This document shows positions 61,274 through 64,000 of a stretch of DNA of 64,000 bases, in pieces. This DNA is from Gammaproteobacteria bacterium. Its GTDB lineage: Bacteria; Pseudomonadota; Gammaproteobacteria; Enterobacterales; Alteromonadaceae. Where the stretch lies: assembly GCA_018826295.1 (NCBI GenBank), contig JAHJZX010000037.1, positions 124,001-188,000 on the forward strand, written 5' to 3'. Every line of letters starts with the position of its first letter. Within the stretch, counting starts at the first letter, position 1. The position numbers and the translations under genes are program-made. The notes beneath the pieces were generated by a model. It saw only the letters and a program-made list of their open reading frames with translations, made no database searches and was not told where the DNA came from.

Positions 61274-63190
61274 ATGGATACTAAGTTAATCCCGATATGG
61301 CAATGGATGTTGCTACTGGCGTTGCTGGCTGGTGCGGTCTATACCACTGAAACCTTGATACAACACGAACGGCAAATAGCCCGTGGCCAGCAATTAAGGC
61401 ATGAAATTGCCAGCGCCGGCCAGTTACGGGCGCTGCTGGAGTCGGAGCTGAATATTCCGCTCTACCTGACCATAGGCCTTACCGCACATGTCCAGGCCCG
61501 TAATGGCGATATATCGCCAGCCGAGATGCATTTATTATTGCCCGAGCTGGCACATCAGGCACGGCATATCCGCAATATTGGCGTCGCCCCCGGCAATACC
61601 CTGCGTTATATCTACCCGCTAATGGGCAATGAACAGGCGCTGGACCTGTACTACCCGGATTTACCCGAGCAATGGCCAGATATCGCCGCCATTATTGAGC
61701 AACGCGAAGCCCGGCTGGTTGGCCCGGTGCAACTTATTCAGGGCGGCTCTGCGTTTATTTACCGGGTACCGGTATATATGAATGCCGACAGTTATTGGGG
61801 CATTATCAGCACTGTCGTTGATATCGACTCGGTTTGGGCGCTGCTGCAACGGCAAACTACCGAGCAGGAAGTGCAGGTTGCCATTCGCGGCGTGTCGCCA
61901 CAGGGGGTTAGCGGCCAGGCGTTTTATGGCGACAACCGGTTGTTTTTTGATGACAGCCTGCAGCTGGATATCAGCCTGCGCGGTGCCTTATGGCAAATGG
62001 CTTTGCGCTCCAGCACAACAGCTGCTGATCACGCATTGCTGCTGCGCAGTATCAGCTATGGCAGTACAGCGGTGTTGCTGGCGTTATTACTGTGGTTGTT
62101 TATATCGCATCAATCGCTGCGGCGCAGTGCGGCAGCGCAAAAGCATAATAAACTGTATTTACGCGGCATTATGGATAACGTCGCCGATGCCATTATTACC
62201 ACCGACCCCGATGGCATTATTGAGCAGGCCAATATGTCCTGCTATCCGATGTTTGGCTACTCTGCTGCCAGCCTGCCCGGCCACCACTGGTCTATTTTAC
62301 TGGCTGAACCACAACGGCTGGATGAGCTGTACAGCGCCACGTCAGATGCCCACAACGAATACCTGACCAGTGGCCGCCGGCGTGACAATAGCCAGTTTCC
62401 GCTGGCGGTAAGCCGCAGCAGGCTGCAACTGTTACAGCAAACCAAACAGCTGCTGGTGCTGCGCGATATATCGGCGCATTTACATGCCGAGCAATTAAAA
62501 CAGCAGTTTATCTCCACCGTAAGCCATGAACTGCGCCCACCGATTGCCGCTATCTCCGGTGCACTGGGTTTATTAATGTCTGGCGCCGGTGGCACCCTGA
62601 GCTCGTCACAATTACGCATGCTGCAACTGGCAAAAAACAATTGTCAACAAGTACTTGCACTGCAGGAATCCTTACTGGACGTGGAAAAAGCCGCCAGTGG
62701 CACTCTGTCGCTGGATATGCAACAAGTCGAACTCTACCCACTGTTACAGCTATGCATAAAACAATGCCATTTGTTGCACCCGACAGTACAGCTGCAGCTT
62801 AATGGTGACGATAGCGCCATGCAGCTAAGCGTCAACGCCGATGCCGCCAGGCTGCAGCAGATTGTCAGTTACCTGTTACACAATGCGGTGCGCTATAGCG
62901 GCGAAAATGGCCAGGTTCAACTTAGCCTGAGCCAGGAAGGCAAACACGCCAGAATAATGGTGCAGGATAATGGCAACGGTGTGGCAGAGCACCGCATACC
63001 ACAGCTGTTCAGCCGCTTTAACCAAACCGATAAAACCGACCGCACTTTACAAAGTGGTACTGGTCTTGGCCTGGCGGTAAGCCGCAGCATTATTAACCAG
63101 ATGCAGGGCAGCATCGGCTTTAAACCGGCCCCCCAGCAAGGTAGCTGCTTCTATATCGACTTACCCATTACCGGTGCAATACCAGGCTAA
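61274..63190 (+). CDS. Sensor histidine kinase with CHASE and PAS domains
   Basis: 638 residues. TM1 (about 11-27), periplasmic CHASE-like domain (about 45-235; LNIPLYLTIGLTAHVQAR...HIRNIGVAPGNTLRYIYPLMGN...SAFIYRVPVY...WGIISTVVDID), TM2 (about 255-275), PAS (about 290-395), HisKA with His418 (STVSHELRPPIAAISGAL), HATPase with DNGNGV and GTGLGLAVSRSI. There is no receiver and no adjacent response regulator, so it is an orphan. The CHASE domain senses an unknown small periplasmic ligand. No Shine-Dalgarno sequence is obvious. Confidence 0.93.
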   Translation: MDTKLIPIWQWMLLLALLAGAVYTTETLIQHERQIARGQQLRHEIASAGQLRALLESELNIPLYLTIGLTAHVQARNGDISPAEMHLLLPELAHQARHIRNIGVAPGNTLRYIYPLMGNEQALDLYYPDLPEQWPDIAAIIEQREARLVGPVQLIQGGSAFIYRVPVYMNADSYWGIISTVVDIDSVWALLQRQTTEQEVQVAIRGVSPQGVSGQAFYGDNRLFFDDSLQLDISLRGALWQMALRSSTTAADHALLLRSISYGSTAVLLALLLWLFISHQSLRRSAAAQKHNKLYLRGIMDNVADAIITTDPDGIIEQANMSCYPMFGYSAASLPGHHWSILLAEPQRLDELYSATSDAHNEYLTSGRRRDNSQFPLAVSRSRLQLLQQTKQLLVLRDISAHLHAEQLKQQFISTVSHELRPPIAAISGALGLLMSGAGGTLSSSQLRMLQLAKNNCQQVLALQESLLDVEKAASGTLSLDMQQVELYPLLQLCIKQCHLLHPTVQLQLNGDDSAMQLSVNADAARLQQIVSYLLHNAVRYSGENGQVQLSLSQEGKHARIMVQDNGNGVAEHRIPQLFSRFNQTDKTDRTLQSGTGLGLAVSRSIINQMQGSIGFKPAPQQGSCFYIDLPITGAIPG

Positions 63191-63337
63191 CGGTTGCCCT
63201 GAGCAGGTTTTTGTCTTAATTTGATGGCCACTGGCTGCAAAGCGGATGACTCTGAGCGGTAATTTGGCATACTCGACGCAGCCTGCGCTTCGACGCAATA
63301 ACTATAACTAAACCTGACATCTTAGTGGGAGAGAATA

Positions 63338-64000
63338 ATGCGTAAAACACTTATCGCCACCACGGTTGGTGCAGCTCTGGCGCTGGCCGCCTGTTCTGAC
63401 AATACCGCCCCTAACCAAACTGCAAACCAACAGCCTGCAGCCGAAGTAAGCAGCAGCGCCGAGGTTACCACCACTAACCCGCTAATGAGTAAAAGCATGT
63501 TGCAATACGAAACGCCAAATTTTGCCGAAATAAAAGACGAGCATTTCTTGCCGGCATTTGCAGAAGGCATGCAGCAACATATGGTTGAAGTGTTGGCCAT
63601 CGCCAATAACCCGGAGCCAGCAACTTTTGATAACACTCTGGTAGCGCTGGAAAAAAGCGGCGAACTGCTAACCCGTACCTCGCGCGTTTTCTACAACCTG
63701 GTCGGTACCGACTCTAATCCGGAGCGGCGCAAAATTCAGTCTGAAATGGCGCCCAAACTGGCCGCTCACTCAGACAATATCAACCTGAATCCGCAGTTAT
63801 TCGCCCGCATTAAAAGCCTGTACAACCAGCGCAACGAACTTAAGCTGGATGCTGAAGCAGTGCGCTTAATTGAAGTGTATCACGAGCGCTTTGTCCGCGC
63901 CGGTGCTGAGCTGACCGACGAGCAAAAAACCGCTATCCGCGCGTTAAACGAAGAACACTCTAAATTAACCAACCAGTTCTCGCAAAATCTGCTGGCAGAA
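63338..64000 (+). CDS. dcp: M3 family peptidyl-dipeptidase (Dcp-like), N-terminal part
   Basis: The first 221 codons are present; the gene continues past the window. The lipoprotein-type signal TTVGAALALAACSDN precedes a Ser/Thr/Gln linker and the M3 N-terminal domain (NPLMSKSMLQYETPNFAEIKDEHFLPAFAEGMQQHMVEVLAIANNPEPATFDNTLVALEKSGELLTRTSRVFYNL). The HExxH zinc site lies beyond the window. It probably removes C-terminal dipeptides in the periplasm. GGGAGAGAA precedes the ATG. Confidence 0.88.
   Translation, partial: MRKTLIATTVGAALALAACSDNTAPNQTANQQPAAEVSSSAEVTTTNPLMSKSMLQYETPNFAEIKDEHFLPAFAEGMQQHMVEVLAIANNPEPATFDNTLVALEKSGELLTRTSRVFYNLVGTDSNPERRKIQSEMAPKLAAHSDNINLNPQLFARIKSLYNQRNELKLDAEAVRLIEVYHERFVRAGAELTDEQKTAIRALNEEHSKLTNQFSQNLLAE

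Overview
The window reads as a chromosomal segment of a marine or brackish gammaproteobacterium of the Alteromonadales/Chromatiaceae type (Rheinheimera, Arsukibacterium and Alishewanella are the groups it most resembles). Grounds are the lateral-flagella gene order known from Vibrio and Aeromonas, a PEP-CTERM protein, an AcrAB-type pump, KatG, and a moderate-GC coding style rich in Gln/Ala/Leu. This placement is inference; no 16S or marker gene is present.

Left end (1-7.9 kb): a cell-wall salvage and housekeeping stretch. It holds the tail of MurQ, a NamZ-type exo-N-acetylmuramidase, a solute-binding-like protein, a pirin, an FMN reductase, a small secreted protein, an M14 metallopeptidase, an NhaC-type antiporter and a VanX/DdpX-type D-Ala-D-Ala dipeptidase.

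Centre (7.9-41.8 kb): an apparently complete second, lateral-type flagellar system. On the minus strand, in transcription order, are flgBCDEFGHIJKL plus a lafW-like gene; then lafA-fliD-fliS; then fliT-fliK-fliL-fliA(lafS)-motA-motB-pilZ-fliMN-fliPQR-flhBA; then motY-lafK-fliEFGHIJ. The divergent plus-strand group is flgA-flgM-flgN, followed closely by a bactofilin and a membrane diguanylate cyclase. Regulatory DNA is readable. A GEMM-I (cyclic di-GMP-I) riboswitch precedes motY-lafK. Two near-identical palindromes sit 60-80 bases upstream of two sigma-54 promoters (flgB and fliT operons), fitting LafK enhancer sites. A shared box precedes lafA and flgM and fits sigma-28 (LafS). Cyclic di-GMP therefore appears as synthesis (GGDEF), RNA sensor (riboswitch) and protein sensor (PilZ) inside one motility locus.

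Right part (43.5-56.2 kb): a TetR regulator facing an AcrAB-type RND pump with an AcrR-like operator upstream, katG, a DUF4124 protein, a PEP-CTERM protein, a second pirin, an OsmC protein and an S9 peptidase.

Accessory region (56.3-61.1 kb): a visibly AT-richer patch beside tRNA-Arg(CCG). It contains a beheaded Fic gene preceded by two mirror-image palindromes, a class III cyclase-like protein, a gene remnant, and a coupled pair made of a four-helix membrane protein and an NdpA/YejK-like nucleoid-associated protein. The block is bounded by a 36-base direct repeat (one mismatch), one copy of which abuts a duplicated 3' end of the tRNA. This is the best place to look for an undescribed system, possibly anti-phage.

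Right end (61.2-64 kb): an orphan CHASE-PAS histidine kinase and the start of an M3 (Dcp-type) peptidase cut by the window end.
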